DNA of 64,000 nt, taken from positions 1 to 64,000 of the forward strand of contig JANRJG010000041.1 in assembly GCA_033875315.1 (NCBI GenBank). Reading direction: 5' to 3'. Under the pieces are notes generated by a model. The model ran no database searches, was not told the origin of the DNA, and worked only from the letters and a program-made list of their open reading frames with translations. Shown one piece after another: positions 52,605-61,283 of the stretch. Position numbers and translations under genes: made by a program. The first letter of the stretch is position 1. Every line of letters starts with the position of its first letter. The stretch is from Candidatus Methylacidiphilales bacterium (lineage in GTDB: Bacteria > Verrucomicrobiota > Verrucomicrobiia > Methylacidiphilales > CAZTYG01).

Positions 52605-52611
52605 GAGACGC

Positions 52612-53655
52612 ATGAAGCGCGTCTTTTCCGCCCTGCTCCTTGCGGGGGCCTTGGCCTGTCCGGTTGAGGCCGCTCTGGTTTGGCGACCCGGTGAAGGCTG
52701 GGTGAACGAAAGCAGCGGCGAAACCCTGGCCGCGAGCGACGCCAAGGCCGCGCTGCAGATGTCCCGCGATTTTGAATCCAAGGAAGCTTGGAAAGATGCG
52801 CTCGCCGGATACCGCACCATCATCCGCCGGTGGCCCCTCTCCTCCGCCGCAGGCGAAGCCCAATTCAAAGCCGGCCTCATGCAGGAAAAGATGGGGGACT
52901 TCTGGAACGCGAACAAATCTTACCAGGAAGTGGTTAAGAAATACGCCGGCAGCCAATACTTCGATTTGGCCATTGAGCGCCAATACAACATCGGCAACCT
53001 CTTCCTGGCCGGTGAACCCCAACGCATCTGGAAAATCCCCCTCTTCCCCTCGATGGAAAAAACCATCCAGATTTTCCAGGGCGTGATCAAGAACGCCCCC
53101 TATGGAAAATACGCGCCGGCCTCGCAGTTCAAGATCGGCCTGGCCAATGAACAGCAAAAGAAATGGACCGCAGCCATCGATGCCTATAACAAGCTCCTCG
53201 ACCGCTACCCCAAGAGCGACTACGCCGACGATGCCCAATACCAGATCGGTTACGCGTGGTACCAGGCCTCCAGCCAACCGGAATACGACCAGAGTGCGGC
53301 CCAGAAATCCATCGAAGCCTTCCAGGATTTCAGCGTTCGCTTCCCCAACAGCGAAAAGGCCGCCCAAGCCCGCGAGTATGTCCAAGAATTGAGCGAACGC
53401 CGCATCAAGGGCTCCATCAATATCGCTCGTTTTTACGAGCAACAAAAAAACTACAAAGCGGCGATCATCTATTACGGAGAAGTGGTGCAGCAAAACCCGG
53501 ACTCGCCCGACGCCACCGAAGCCAAGCAAAAGATGGAAGCGCTGCGCTCCAAAGTGGAAAAAGCCTCCCGCCCTGGACAAGCCCCCTCAGAAGCAGATGT
53601 GCCACCCCCCATCGATTCCAAACAACCCCCCATCGAAGACGCCCCGCCCTTATGA
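52612..53655 (+). CDS. bamD: BamD-like outer-membrane assembly factor (TPR)
   Basis: 347 residues from the ATG at 52612, with a signal peptide (MKRVFSALLLAGALACPVEA). The cysteine context ALAC is a weak lipobox, so lipid anchoring is uncertain. Five or so TPR-like repeats follow (KEAWKDALAGYRTIIRRWP, GDFWNANKSYQEVVKKY, WTAAIDAYNKLLDRYPKSDYADDA, AQKSIEAFQDFSVRFPNSEKA), the layout of BamD/YfiO, with a proline-rich tail. It is longer than the enterobacterial protein. BamD helps insert beta-barrels into the outer membrane. Overlaps lptE. Confidence 0.85.
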   Translation: MKRVFSALLLAGALACPVEAALVWRPGEGWVNESSGETLAASDAKAALQMSRDFESKEAWKDALAGYRTIIRRWPLSSAAGEAQFKAGLMQEKMGDFWNANKSYQEVVKKYAGSQYFDLAIERQYNIGNLFLAGEPQRIWKIPLFPSMEKTIQIFQGVIKNAPYGKYAPASQFKIGLANEQQKKWTAAIDAYNKLLDRYPKSDYADDAQYQIGYAWYQASSQPEYDQSAAQKSIEAFQDFSVRFPNSEKAAQAREYVQELSERRIKGSINIARFYEQQKNYKAAIIYYGEVVQQNPDSPDATEAKQKMEALRSKVEKASRPGQAPSEADVPPPIDSKQPPIEDAPPL

Positions 53656-54188
53656 AACGCCCCACCACCACCTTTGGCATCTGGATCGCCTCAGTCGTAT
53701 TGATTCCCCTCCTCACTCTGTCGGGATGTTCCGGCTACCGGTTGGGCAATGTGCCCTACAAGGAAATGGAAGGCGTCCGCAGCATTTACGTGCCCACGGT
53801 CAAAAACAAAACCCTCGAACCCAGCCTGCAGATCGCGGCCACCAACGCCATCCTGCGCGCCATCGACAACGACGGCACCTACCATTCCGCCCGCTCATCC
53901 GCGGCTGACGCCACCCTGGAAGTCACCCTGTCCCAATTCTCACGCAAGCCCATACGCTCCAACCGGGAAAACCTCACCACCACCATCCAATACCGCCTGA
54001 CCATCGTCGCCACCGGCACGCTCACCAACCACCGGACCGGTCAAAAGGTCTTTTCCGAACTGACCGCCACGGGGGAGACCGATTTCTTCGTGCAGGACGA
54101 CCTCCAAGAGAGCGAACGCCAGGCCGCCCCGACCGCGCTGGATCAAATGGCGCAGCGGTTGGTCAACCAAATCACCGAAGGCTGGTAA
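53652..54188 (+). CDS. lptE: LPS-assembly lipoprotein LptE
   Basis: 178 residues. Lipoprotein signal LLTLSGCSGYRLG gives Cys at about 24. The YRLG opening after the cysteine, IYVPTVKNKTLEPSLQIAATNAI and the C-terminal AAPTALDQMAQRLVNQI fit LptE. It plugs LptD to deliver LPS to the cell surface, so this organism makes LPS. Coupled to bamD through an ATGA overlap. Confidence 0.88.
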   Translation: MKRPTTTFGIWIASVVLIPLLTLSGCSGYRLGNVPYKEMEGVRSIYVPTVKNKTLEPSLQIAATNAILRAIDNDGTYHSARSSAADATLEVTLSQFSRKPIRSNRENLTTTIQYRLTIVATGTLTNHRTGQKVFSELTATGETDFFVQDDLQESERQAAPTALDQMAQRLVNQITEGW

Positions 54189-54213
54189 TTCCCGGGGACC
54201 CCCACACCGGGAA
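54189..54213. terminator. Weak inverted repeat after lptE
   Basis: TTCCCGG, an 11-base loop, then CCGGGAA form a 7-bp stem directly after the lptE stop. No U-tract follows, so termination is uncertain; the next gene starts 28 bases later. Confidence 0.3.
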
Positions 54214-54240
54214 CAGTCCGAAGGCCGGGAGAATGCGGGC

Positions 54241-54927
54241 GTGAAGTTCCTCAAAGCCCTGCTCGCTTGTCTGCTGCTGCCCTGCTTCCATGCCCTCTTT
54301 TCCTTTGCCAGGGAAATCGCGCTGGCTGTCGATGTATCCCGTGTGCCCTGGATACCCTTGGCGGTTTTCTTCCTTGGCATGAGTGCCTGGTGCCTGGTTT
54401 TTTTTCTTTTTCCCAGACCGACCTGGTTCTACGTCCTCGGACATGAAATCACCCACGCCGTCGCCGTGGTGGCCAGCGGAGGCCGCGTCAGCGGTTTCAA
54501 AGTCCGGTCCGACGGCGGCCATGTGGTGGCCGACCGGACCTCATGCTTCATTGCCCTCAGCCCCTACTTGATCCCTTTTTACCCCATTGTCTTGGGCGTG
54601 ATCTGGGCTCTGGTCGTCCATTTCCTGCCAGATTGGCAGCGTTACACCATCCTCTTCCTCCCCTTTTGGGGGGCCAGCTGGGGATTCCACTTCACGTTCA
54701 CCGGCAGTCTGCTCAAAAGCGGCCAATCAGACTTCGAGAGCCAGGGCTATTTTTTCAGCTGGGTGATCATCCTGCTGGGCAATCTGGGCTTCCTCGTTTG
54801 TATGGCCTACTTCTGGACCCAACCCTTCCCCCTGCCGGAGGCCCTCGCCCTTCTGGCCCGCTCCCTGTTGAATTCGTATGAATTGTGCGGGCAGGTATTG
54901 CAGGACTGGAAAGACATGATTAACTGA
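54241..54927 (+). CDS. Membrane protein with HEITH motif (M50-like peptidase?)
   Basis: 228 residues from a GTG at 54241. About six membrane helices. YVLGHEITHAVAVVASGGRVSGFKV carries an HExxH zinc motif in the M50B style, with HAVAVVASGG corresponding to the HALA-type repeat. The NPxxD-like third-ligand motif of true site-2 proteases is not obvious; LSPYLIPFYPIVLG occupies a similar place. Either a small M50-like protease or an inactive relative. Sits between lptE and an EIIA gene. Confidence 0.6.
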   Translation: MKFLKALLACLLLPCFHALFSFAREIALAVDVSRVPWIPLAVFFLGMSAWCLVFFLFPRPTWFYVLGHEITHAVAVVASGGRVSGFKVRSDGGHVVADRTSCFIALSPYLIPFYPIVLGVIWALVVHFLPDWQRYTILFLPFWGASWGFHFTFTGSLLKSGQSDFESQGYFFSWVIILLGNLGFLVCMAYFWTQPFPLPEALALLARSLLNSYELCGQVLQDWKDMIN

Positions 54928-54934
54928 TGCGCGC

Positions 54935-55381
54935 ATGGAAACCGTGGATATTCGTCCGAAAACCATCCTGGGCAGCCTGCGGGCCTGCAGCCGGGCGGAG
55001 GTGTTCCGGGAAATGGTTGACCATCTGGTTGAAACCAAGCTCCTTCCCCAAGACCTGCGCGAGCCCGTGATCCAGGCGCTGGAAATTCGCGAACAGAAAC
55101 TGACCACCGCCATCGGCAACTCCCTGGCCCTGCCGCATGCCTCCATCCCCCACCTGCCCACCAGTGTCACTGCTCTGGCCCGTTCCGTCGAAGGCATCGA
55201 TTGCCAGGCCCCCGATGGCCGCCCCGTCCACCTTTTTTATCTCGTCTTGGTGCCGACAGAGGACTATGCGGTCCACTTGCGCACCGTGGCCGCAGTCACC
55301 CGGTTCTTCCGTGACCCGGGCATCTTCGAGAAACTCCATGCCTGCGGGAACGACCAAGAATTGATGGCCGTCTTCAGCTGA
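54935..55381 (+). CDS. PTS EIIA (PtsN/fructose-type)-like protein
   Basis: 148 residues, single EIIA domain. AIGNSLALPHASIPHLP includes the phospho-accepting histidine region (LPHA). VLVPTEDYAVHLRTVAAVTRFF matches the second conserved region. No sugar-specific EIIB or EIIC genes are nearby, so a regulatory PtsN-like role is more likely than transport. Starts seven bases after the M50-like gene. Confidence 0.82.
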   Translation: METVDIRPKTILGSLRACSRAEVFREMVDHLVETKLLPQDLREPVIQALEIREQKLTTAIGNSLALPHASIPHLPTSVTALARSVEGIDCQAPDGRPVHLFYLVLVPTEDYAVHLRTVAAVTRFFRDPGIFEKLHACGNDQELMAVFS

Positions 55382-55454
55382 GTCTTTCCCTTCCCGGAGT
55401 GGTCCCCACGCCATCCTTGAAGCCCGGGCGCCTGGCCGCTATGGTGCATCCGCC

Positions 55455-57212
55455 ATGGCTTCTGTTTCCCTGCTTGCCACCCTAGAGGAACTCCTCACCG
55501 TCTGGGTCGGACGACACGCCCCGGCTTGCGGCAAAGGTCCCTGGGTCAAGGCCTGCCAGGATGAACGATTCGGGCATTTCCAAACCAACCTGGCCATGGT
55601 GGCCGGCAAATCCCTCGGCATCAATCCGCGTGAACTGGCCGTCCAGATTGCGGATTTCACCGGACAGGATCCACGGCTGGAAAAACCGGAAATCGCCGGC
55701 CCCGGTTTCGTCAATTTCCGTTTCCGCCTGAGCGCCATCGAAGAACGCACCCAAGCCCTCTGGGACCACCCACGCACCGGACTCTCGACCACGCTCCACC
55801 CCAAGACCATCGTGGTCGACTACAGCGGCCCCAACGTGGCCAAGGAGATGCACGTCGGCCATATCCGCAGCACCATCCTCGGCGATGCCCTCTCCCGCAT
55901 CCTCGCCGCGCGCGGGCACTTCGTCATCCGGGACAATCATCTCGGAGACTGGGGAACCCAGTTCGGCAAAATGATCCTGGGCTACAAAATGGCCGGCAAG
56001 CCCGCCCTCTCCCCCGAAAATGCCGTGGCCGACATGCAGCGCTTCTACCAGCAAACCCATGAGGCCTGCGAGAAAGACCCCCAGTTGCTGGAACGTGCAC
56101 GCCAGGAACTGGCCCAGCTCCAGGATGGCGACCTGGAGAATGTCTCCATCTGGATGGAATTCCGCAAATTGTCCCAATCCGCCTTCGATGAAATTTATGC
56201 ACGGCTGGGCGTGGAATTCGACCAGACGTTGGCGGAGAGTTTCTACAATCCATGGCTCAAAGAAGTGGTGCGGGACTTACTGGACAAAGGGGTGGCCCGC
56301 GAAAGCCAGGGTGCGGTCGGCGTGTTCCACGATCCAGCACAGCCGCGGGAAAAAAGCCCGTTCCTGGTCCGCAATAAAGAGGAGTGGACGGATGTCCCCA
56401 TGCTCATCCAAAAAAAGGACGGGGCCGCATTGTATGCCACAACCGACCTGGCCACCGTTCGTTACCGGGCGGAAGAATGGAAGTCCGAAGCCATCCTCTA
56501 CGTCACCGACGGACGCCAACAGCAGCACTTCAACCAGCTCTTCGATGTTTGCCGCCGCTGGGGCTACCGGGTCGAATTCCACCACGTCTGGTTCGGTGCC
56601 GTGCTCGGTGCCGACGGGAAACCGCTGAAAACCCGCGACGGCAATCCCATCCGCTTGCGCGACCTTCTGGATGAAGCCGAGCAGCGCGCTGCCGCCATCT
56701 TGCGGGAGAAACGACCCGGGGCAAGCGAGACGGACATCCGGGCTGCGGCGCGGATCATCGGTATTGGGTCGCTCAAATACGCTGATCTGAGCCAGAACCG
56801 CAACCTGGACTACGTCTTCGATTGGGACAAGCTGCTGGCTTTCGACGGCAACACGGCGCCGTATCTGCTCAACGCCTATGTCCGCACCCGTTCCATCCTC
56901 CGGAAGGCTGACGGGCCGAGCGGGAAACCGCGCTTCATACTCCGGGAAACCGTCGAATCCGATCTCGCCCGCCGGCTGCTGGCTTTCGAGGATGCCCTGG
57001 ATTCGGTCGTCCAGGACCACCGGCCACATCTCCTGTGTGCCTATCTCTATGAAACCGCCGTGCTCTTCCACCGATTCTTCGAACACTGCCCGGTGCTGAA
57101 GGCGGAAAATGAGGAATTGAAACAGTCCCGGCTGGCACTGTGTGAGCTGACCGGGCGCGTGTTGCGCGAGGGGCTGGGCCTGCTTGGGATCGGGACACTG
57201 GAAGAAATGTAA
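55455..57212 (+). CDS. argS: Arginyl-tRNA synthetase
   Basis: 585 residues, class Ia. YSGPNVAKEMHVGHIRSTILGDAL contains the HIGH-type motif (HVGH); RDNHLGDWGTQFGKMI, DLATVRYRAEEW, LKYADLSQNRNLDYVFDWDKLLAFDGNTAPYLLNAY in the middle, and the anticodon-binding C-terminal domain (LYETAVLFHRFFEHCPVL) are standard. N-terminal Arg_tRNA_synt_N domain is present. Charges tRNA-Arg. Converges with rsfS across a 164-base gap with an inverted repeat. Confidence 0.96.
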   Translation: MASVSLLATLEELLTVWVGRHAPACGKGPWVKACQDERFGHFQTNLAMVAGKSLGINPRELAVQIADFTGQDPRLEKPEIAGPGFVNFRFRLSAIEERTQALWDHPRTGLSTTLHPKTIVVDYSGPNVAKEMHVGHIRSTILGDALSRILAARGHFVIRDNHLGDWGTQFGKMILGYKMAGKPALSPENAVADMQRFYQQTHEACEKDPQLLERARQELAQLQDGDLENVSIWMEFRKLSQSAFDEIYARLGVEFDQTLAESFYNPWLKEVVRDLLDKGVARESQGAVGVFHDPAQPREKSPFLVRNKEEWTDVPMLIQKKDGAALYATTDLATVRYRAEEWKSEAILYVTDGRQQQHFNQLFDVCRRWGYRVEFHHVWFGAVLGADGKPLKTRDGNPIRLRDLLDEAEQRAAAILREKRPGASETDIRAAARIIGIGSLKYADLSQNRNLDYVFDWDKLLAFDGNTAPYLLNAYVRTRSILRKADGPSGKPRFILRETVESDLARRLLAFEDALDSVVQDHRPHLLCAYLYETAVLFHRFFEHCPVLKAENEELKQSRLALCELTGRVLREGLGLLGIGTLEEM

Positions 57213-57263
57213 GATCGCCCGCCAAGTCGCACACCCAATCCGATTGACTGGGCGACGGGTCTT

Positions 57264-57340
57264 CGGGAGGGCGAGGCTCCCGCCGAGCCAAGTTAAGGTC
57301 AGCATGCCACACGCGGCTCAGCAGGAGCTTCGCCCTCCCG
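57264..57340. repeat. 26-bp imperfect inverted repeat between argS and rsfS
   Basis: CGGGAGGGCGAGGCTCCCGC-CGAGCC (57264-57289) is repeated inverted at 57315-57340 with 23 of 26 positions matching and a 25-base loop; the mismatches are G-T-type pairs that would still pair in RNA. The GGGAGGGCGA...GAGCC wording resembles an abundant REP-like element of Verrucomicrobiota genomes, from memory. It lies between convergent genes and may act as a bidirectional terminator or mobile palindrome. Confidence 0.6.
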
Positions 57341-57376
57341 TAAGGCGCTTTATCGCCTACTGAATGTGAAATGGTC

Positions 57377-57721
57377 TCACTTGATACGGGGGGCGTCCTT
57401 CCAAAGATTCTCCAAGTCGTAAAAGGCGCGCTTCTGTTCGTGCATGATGTGTACCAAGACATCGCCGTAATCGAGGACGATCCATTGGCTTCCAGAGCGC
57501 CCATCTCGGGCCAGCGGCTTCATCCCGGCTTTTTCCCTCAGCCCCTCCTCAACGGATTCGGCGATGGCTTTGAGGTGGGGTTCGGACTGGCCCGAGCAAA
57601 CCATGAAGCACAAGGCAGGTCCCTCGATCTTCTCCAAGTCGAGCAGGACCGGATCGAGGGCTTTTTTTTCCAATGCCCATTCCCGGCAAAGGAGGGCGGT
57701 TTTTCGGGTGGAGGGGTTCAT
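57377..57721 (-). CDS. rsfS: Ribosomal silencing factor RsfS
   Basis: 114 residues from the ATG at 57721, overlapping the nadD stop by ATGA. CREWALEKKALDPVLLDLEKI, CFMVCSGQSEPHLKAIAESVEEGL and WIVLDYGDVLVHIMHEQKRAFYDLENLW are the RsfS (Iojap) hallmarks. It binds the large ribosomal subunit protein L14 and blocks subunit joining during starvation. A common neighbour of nadD. Confidence 0.95.
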   Translation of the reverse strand: MNPSTRKTALLCREWALEKKALDPVLLDLEKIEGPALCFMVCSGQSEPHLKAIAESVEEGLREKAGMKPLARDGRSGSQWIVLDYGDVLVHIMHEQKRAFYDLENLWKDAPRIK

Positions 57722-58311
57722 GGGCGATGGGGTTGGTTCTGGATATAACGCGCGACGGGGTCCGGCACCAGACCTTTGATCGGCAGACGACGGCGCAGCC
57801 GCTCGCGTATCCGGGTGGCAGATATGTCGTAACGCGAAGGCAGGATGTGAAGTGCCATCCCGCGGCGAGGCCGCGGCACTTCGGTCCGGGGAAAGACGGC
57901 GAAATGAACGACCGCCGCCAGACGATCGGGGTGCTTCCAGCGGGGCAGGGCCTCCCACTGGTCTGAGCCCATGATCCAGAACAACTCCGCCCCGGGATAA
58001 AGGCCGGAAAAGGCTTCCGCCGTCAGATAGGAATAACAGACCCCGGGACGATCCATGTCCCAGCGTGAAATTTCCGCCCATTTTTCACCCCGCAGCATGG
58101 CCTTGAGCATGCGAAGACGACCTGCGGCTGGGGTGGGGCGGGTGCCGGATTTGTGGGGAGAAAGCCTACAGGGCAGAAAAATCACCCGGTCGAGAGAGAG
58201 CGCTTCCAAGGCATCCCGGGCGGCAAGGTAGTGTCCCCAGTGCGGAGGATCAAAGGTTCCCCCAAACAGGCCGAGGCGGACCTTGGAGAAGGCAGACGTG
58301 TGCGCAGGCAT
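57718..58311 (-). CDS. nadD: Nicotinate-nucleotide adenylyltransferase
   Basis: 197 residues. GLFGGTFDPPHWGHYLAARDAL (GGTFDPxHxGH nucleotide-binding motif), FLPCRLSPHKS, FWIMGSDQWEALPRW and ISATRIRERL near the end identify NadD of the NAD pathway. Starts three bases after the Wza-like stop, so it may be read with the export operon, which is unusual for such a housekeeping gene. Confidence 0.95.
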   Translation of the reverse strand: MPAHTSAFSKVRLGLFGGTFDPPHWGHYLAARDALEALSLDRVIFLPCRLSPHKSGTRPTPAAGRLRMLKAMLRGEKWAEISRWDMDRPGVCYSYLTAEAFSGLYPGAELFWIMGSDQWEALPRWKHPDRLAAVVHFAVFPRTEVPRPRRGMALHILPSRYDISATRIRERLRRRLPIKGLVPDPVARYIQNQPHRP

Positions 58312-58314
58312 GCG

Positions 58315-58938
58315 CTAAAAAATACTGCGGTCGACTTGGATGATGTCGTCCGGCAGCAAAGGCACATCTTTGGAGGGATCTTTGAGAACTTCCACCGCAT
58401 TGATGAGCATGATTTCCTTGCCCCGCAGCAGCTTGACCGCCCGCTTGTTTGAATAGTCGGTGAATCCGCCACAGGTGGCGATCGCGCCCATGACGGTCAG
58501 GTCCTTTGCGTAGAAAATACGCTGGGGCGAGCGCACATCCCCGGTGACATTGATGAAGCGGGACTGCTGGCTTGTGACCGTGACGTTCGGGGTGGTGTAA
58601 AACCGGCCAAGTTTGTAGAGAGTTTCGATGCGTTCCTTGACCATGACAGTCGTCATGCCCGTGACTTTGATCCCGCCGATGTAGGGCAGGGAGATCGAGC
58701 CGCTTTCGTCCACCTTCATCTGCTGGACATAGGCTTCCTCGGCCGGCACACCACTGAGTTGGACTGAGAGCGAGTCCCCGACGCGGAGAAGATCGTTGCC
58801 CTCGGAGTCCTGGCCGACTGTAGGCGTGACGGTAGGGAAACTTGAGCTCGAGTCCCGGGATGCACCGCCGCCGAGCCCGGCGCAGCCAGAGAACAGCACC
58901 ATCAGCAAAACCCAAGCGATACCAAGGGGAGGTTTCAT
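58315..58938 (-). CDS. Wza-like polysaccharide export lipoprotein
   Basis: 207 residues. Lipoprotein signal VLLMVLFSGCAGLG (Cys about 19), a polysaccharide-export domain (RVGDSLSVQLSG to ISLPYIGGIKVTG, about 52-94) and one SLBB-like domain (about 120-200, INVTGDVRSPQRIF). Shorter than Wza of E. coli, which has more domains. It forms the outer-membrane or periplasmic part of the exporter. Five bases after the Wzc-like gene. Confidence 0.85.
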   Translation of the reverse strand: MKPPLGIAWVLLMVLFSGCAGLGGGASRDSSSSFPTVTPTVGQDSEGNDLLRVGDSLSVQLSGVPAEEAYVQQMKVDESGSISLPYIGGIKVTGMTTVMVKERIETLYKLGRFYTTPNVTVTSQQSRFINVTGDVRSPQRIFYAKDLTVMGAIATCGGFTDYSNKRAVKLLRGKEIMLINAVEVLKDPSKDVPLLPDDIIQVDRSIF

Positions 58939-58943
58939 GAGTA

Positions 58944-61190
58944 TTAAAAATCTTCGTTAACCGTGCCACCGGGTGCGGGAGCAGGCGGGCTATCGCCGGA
59001 GGCTGGAGGCTCGACGGCGGAAGCTTGGTTCTTTTTGACCTTCTTCTCCAACTGCCGTTTGTTTTCTCTGGCCTTCTTCTTGGCCTCACCGCGTGATCCT
59101 GACTTGTAATAACCGTAGTAGCCGTAGTAGCTGGTGTAGTAATAGTAGGAATCGTCGCTCCGGAGGTGGACCTTGTTCAGGATAACCCCGCCGAAACGCC
59201 CCCCGACTTCTTCAACCACTTTCTTGGCCCGCCAGGAGATGTTTCGGGGATAGCGGCGGTGCTGGATGGCAAGCAAGGTGGTGTCGACTTCATGTACGAT
59301 GACCGCGGCGTCCGAAATGCCCAGGATCGGGGGGGCGTCGAAGAGGATGACGTCGTAGTGCGGCTTGAGGGTCTCGACGACCTCCGACATCTTGGCCGGA
59401 CTGAGCGCACCCATGCATTGGGGCGGCAGCTTGCCCGCGCTGATGACATGCAGGTTGGGGATCTCGGTGGCACGGATGTATTCATGCAGCGGGCCGTAGC
59501 CGAGGAGAAAGTCCGCCAGACCCTGGTCGTTGGAGATACCCAGGATCGAATTGAGGGAATGACGCCGGAAGTCGGTGTCCACAATCAGGGTGTTGATGCC
59601 GCTGTAGGCACAGACATAGGCCAGATTGAAGAGCGTGGTCGTCTTTCCCTCGCCGGGCCCCCCGCTGACGACGGTGAGGGTGTGGGCCCCATCCGGTTTG
59701 GCCTTGAGGTCGATTTTTGCACGTAAGATACGATAGGCTTCGGCATTGGGAGAATCCGGCCCCTCCAAGTTGAGGGCGCTGACCCCTTCGGGCACCACGC
59801 CCACCACGGTCGTGTTGAGGTAGCGTTCGACGTCGTCGAGCGACTTCACACTGGTGTCGAGGTATTCGATGAAGAAAGCCAGGGACACGCCCAGGACCAA
59901 ACCGACCAGCGCGGCCAGGGAAATGTTGAGGGTGAGATTGGGGCGGATCGGTCGCAGATTTTCCTCGGCGGCGTTGACCAGGGTCACCGGACGGGAGGTG
60001 ATCTGGGCATCGACCGATTCCTGCTTGTAACGGGCCACCAGCAGGGAATAGAGCGAGCTTTGTGTCTCCATCTCGCGAATGGCGTCCTCATAGGGAGCCA
60101 GCTTTTCGGAACGGTTGCTTCGGCTGTTGTCGCGCAGTTTCAACACCTCGGCCTCGACACCAGCCACCTTGGCCTCCGAGACACCCAGATCAATCTCGAG
60201 GGAGCGCTTCACCCCAACCAAAAGATCATCCAATTGGTTGCGCAGTTTTTTGATCTGGGCCAGGGTGGATTTGATCCTTGGGTGCTCCGATTCGAAGCCC
60301 TGCTTTTCCAAGGATTTCAAGTAGGTTTCGTTGGCGTAGAGGTTTTGCTTGGTTTGGGAAATGGTGCCATCTTCCAGACCGAGAGAAGCGATGACCGACT
60401 CCATTTCCTGGGGGCTGAGGTCCTTGATTTTATCCAAACGGACCTTGCGCGCCAGCACATCGGACTTCATCTCGCTGAGCATTGCCTCTTTGCGCTGGAG
60501 TTCCATGTCCTGCATGGTGGCGACATCGTTGGTGTTGGACATGCCGCCGGGTATATAAGAGTCGGGACCGAGTTCCTTGCGGAGTTTTTCGACTTTGGCC
60601 TTGGCCCGGTCGAATTCGGCCTTTTGCTTGTCCATTTCATTCTTGAGCGAGGACAGGCCGGACTCCGAACGTATTTGGATCTCCTCCAGCCGGTAGACCT
60701 CGTATTCGTCAGCGATCGTATTGGCGATGAGCTTGCAAAGGGCGGGGTCGGTGCTGTTAACGGCAATTTCGATCAGCTTGGTGTTGCGGTAGGGCTGAAC
60801 TGCCAGCATACCCCTGCGGAGCATGACGTAAGTCTGGTCCTCCGTCATGAGTTGGTCACCGGTCATGCCGTTCATCTGCGAGAACTTGCGCTGGAGGTCG
60901 AGTCGCTTGATGATGCGGTTGAGGACTTTTTTGGATTGGATGAGCTCGAATTCCGTCTGGAAGAAAATGGCGTCGAAGCCCTGCATGCTCGCGCCAAAGA
61001 CACTCATGTCCTTGTTCTCCATGTCGACCTTGATGACGGACGAGGAGGTGTAGATCTTCGGGAGGGTCTTGGTGTAGAAATAGGCCGTCGTGACCACGAG
61101 AACGAAGATGGTCAGGATGATGGGCCAGCGGTTTTTGACGACGCGCCAGTAATCACTGAAATGGAGATTTACCTCCGGGGTCTCGGCCAT
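58944..61190 (-). CDS. Wzc-like polysaccharide copolymerase and tyrosine autokinase
   Basis: 748 residues. N-terminal Wzz domain (start VNLHFSDYWRVVKNRWPII), helix 1 about 19-38, long coiled coil (about 170-380), helix 2 (about 425-445, SLAALVGLVLGVSLAFFIEYLD), then a BY-kinase domain with Walker A VVSGGPGEGKTTTLF, Walker A' LIVDTDFRRHS and Walker B VILFDAPPILGISD. A tyrosine cluster (DDSYYYYTSYYGYYGYYKSG, ten tyrosines) is followed by a lysine-rich and proline-rich tail of about 45 residues, which most such kinases lack. It controls polymer length. Confidence 0.9.
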   Translation of the reverse strand: MAETPEVNLHFSDYWRVVKNRWPIILTIFVLVVTTAYFYTKTLPKIYTSSSVIKVDMENKDMSVFGASMQGFDAIFFQTEFELIQSKKVLNRIIKRLDLQRKFSQMNGMTGDQLMTEDQTYVMLRRGMLAVQPYRNTKLIEIAVNSTDPALCKLIANTIADEYEVYRLEEIQIRSESGLSSLKNEMDKQKAEFDRAKAKVEKLRKELGPDSYIPGGMSNTNDVATMQDMELQRKEAMLSEMKSDVLARKVRLDKIKDLSPQEMESVIASLGLEDGTISQTKQNLYANETYLKSLEKQGFESEHPRIKSTLAQIKKLRNQLDDLLVGVKRSLEIDLGVSEAKVAGVEAEVLKLRDNSRSNRSEKLAPYEDAIREMETQSSLYSLLVARYKQESVDAQITSRPVTLVNAAEENLRPIRPNLTLNISLAALVGLVLGVSLAFFIEYLDTSVKSLDDVERYLNTTVVGVVPEGVSALNLEGPDSPNAEAYRILRAKIDLKAKPDGAHTLTVVSGGPGEGKTTTLFNLAYVCAYSGINTLIVDTDFRRHSLNSILGISNDQGLADFLLGYGPLHEYIRATEIPNLHVISAGKLPPQCMGALSPAKMSEVVETLKPHYDVILFDAPPILGISDAAVIVHEVDTTLLAIQHRRYPRNISWRAKKVVEEVGGRFGGVILNKVHLRSDDSYYYYTSYYGYYGYYKSGSRGEAKKKARENKRQLEKKVKKNQASAVEPPASGDSPPAPAPGGTVNEDF

Positions 61191-61283
61191 GTTTTATGTT
61201 CGCACCGGCACCACCGGTTGTAAAATAGATAAGTTCGGGACAGGAACGGGGAGCAGGAAGTTCCGGAAGGACGAAGCCGGGAA

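Noticed and set aside
52543-53580. 345-codon minus-strand frame opposite bamD
   Set aside because: TPR repeats and signal peptide are on the plus strand; the opposite frame shows no motif.
60060-61223. 387-codon plus-strand frame opposite the Wzc-like gene
   Set aside because: The Wzz and kinase motifs are all on the minus strand; no start context.
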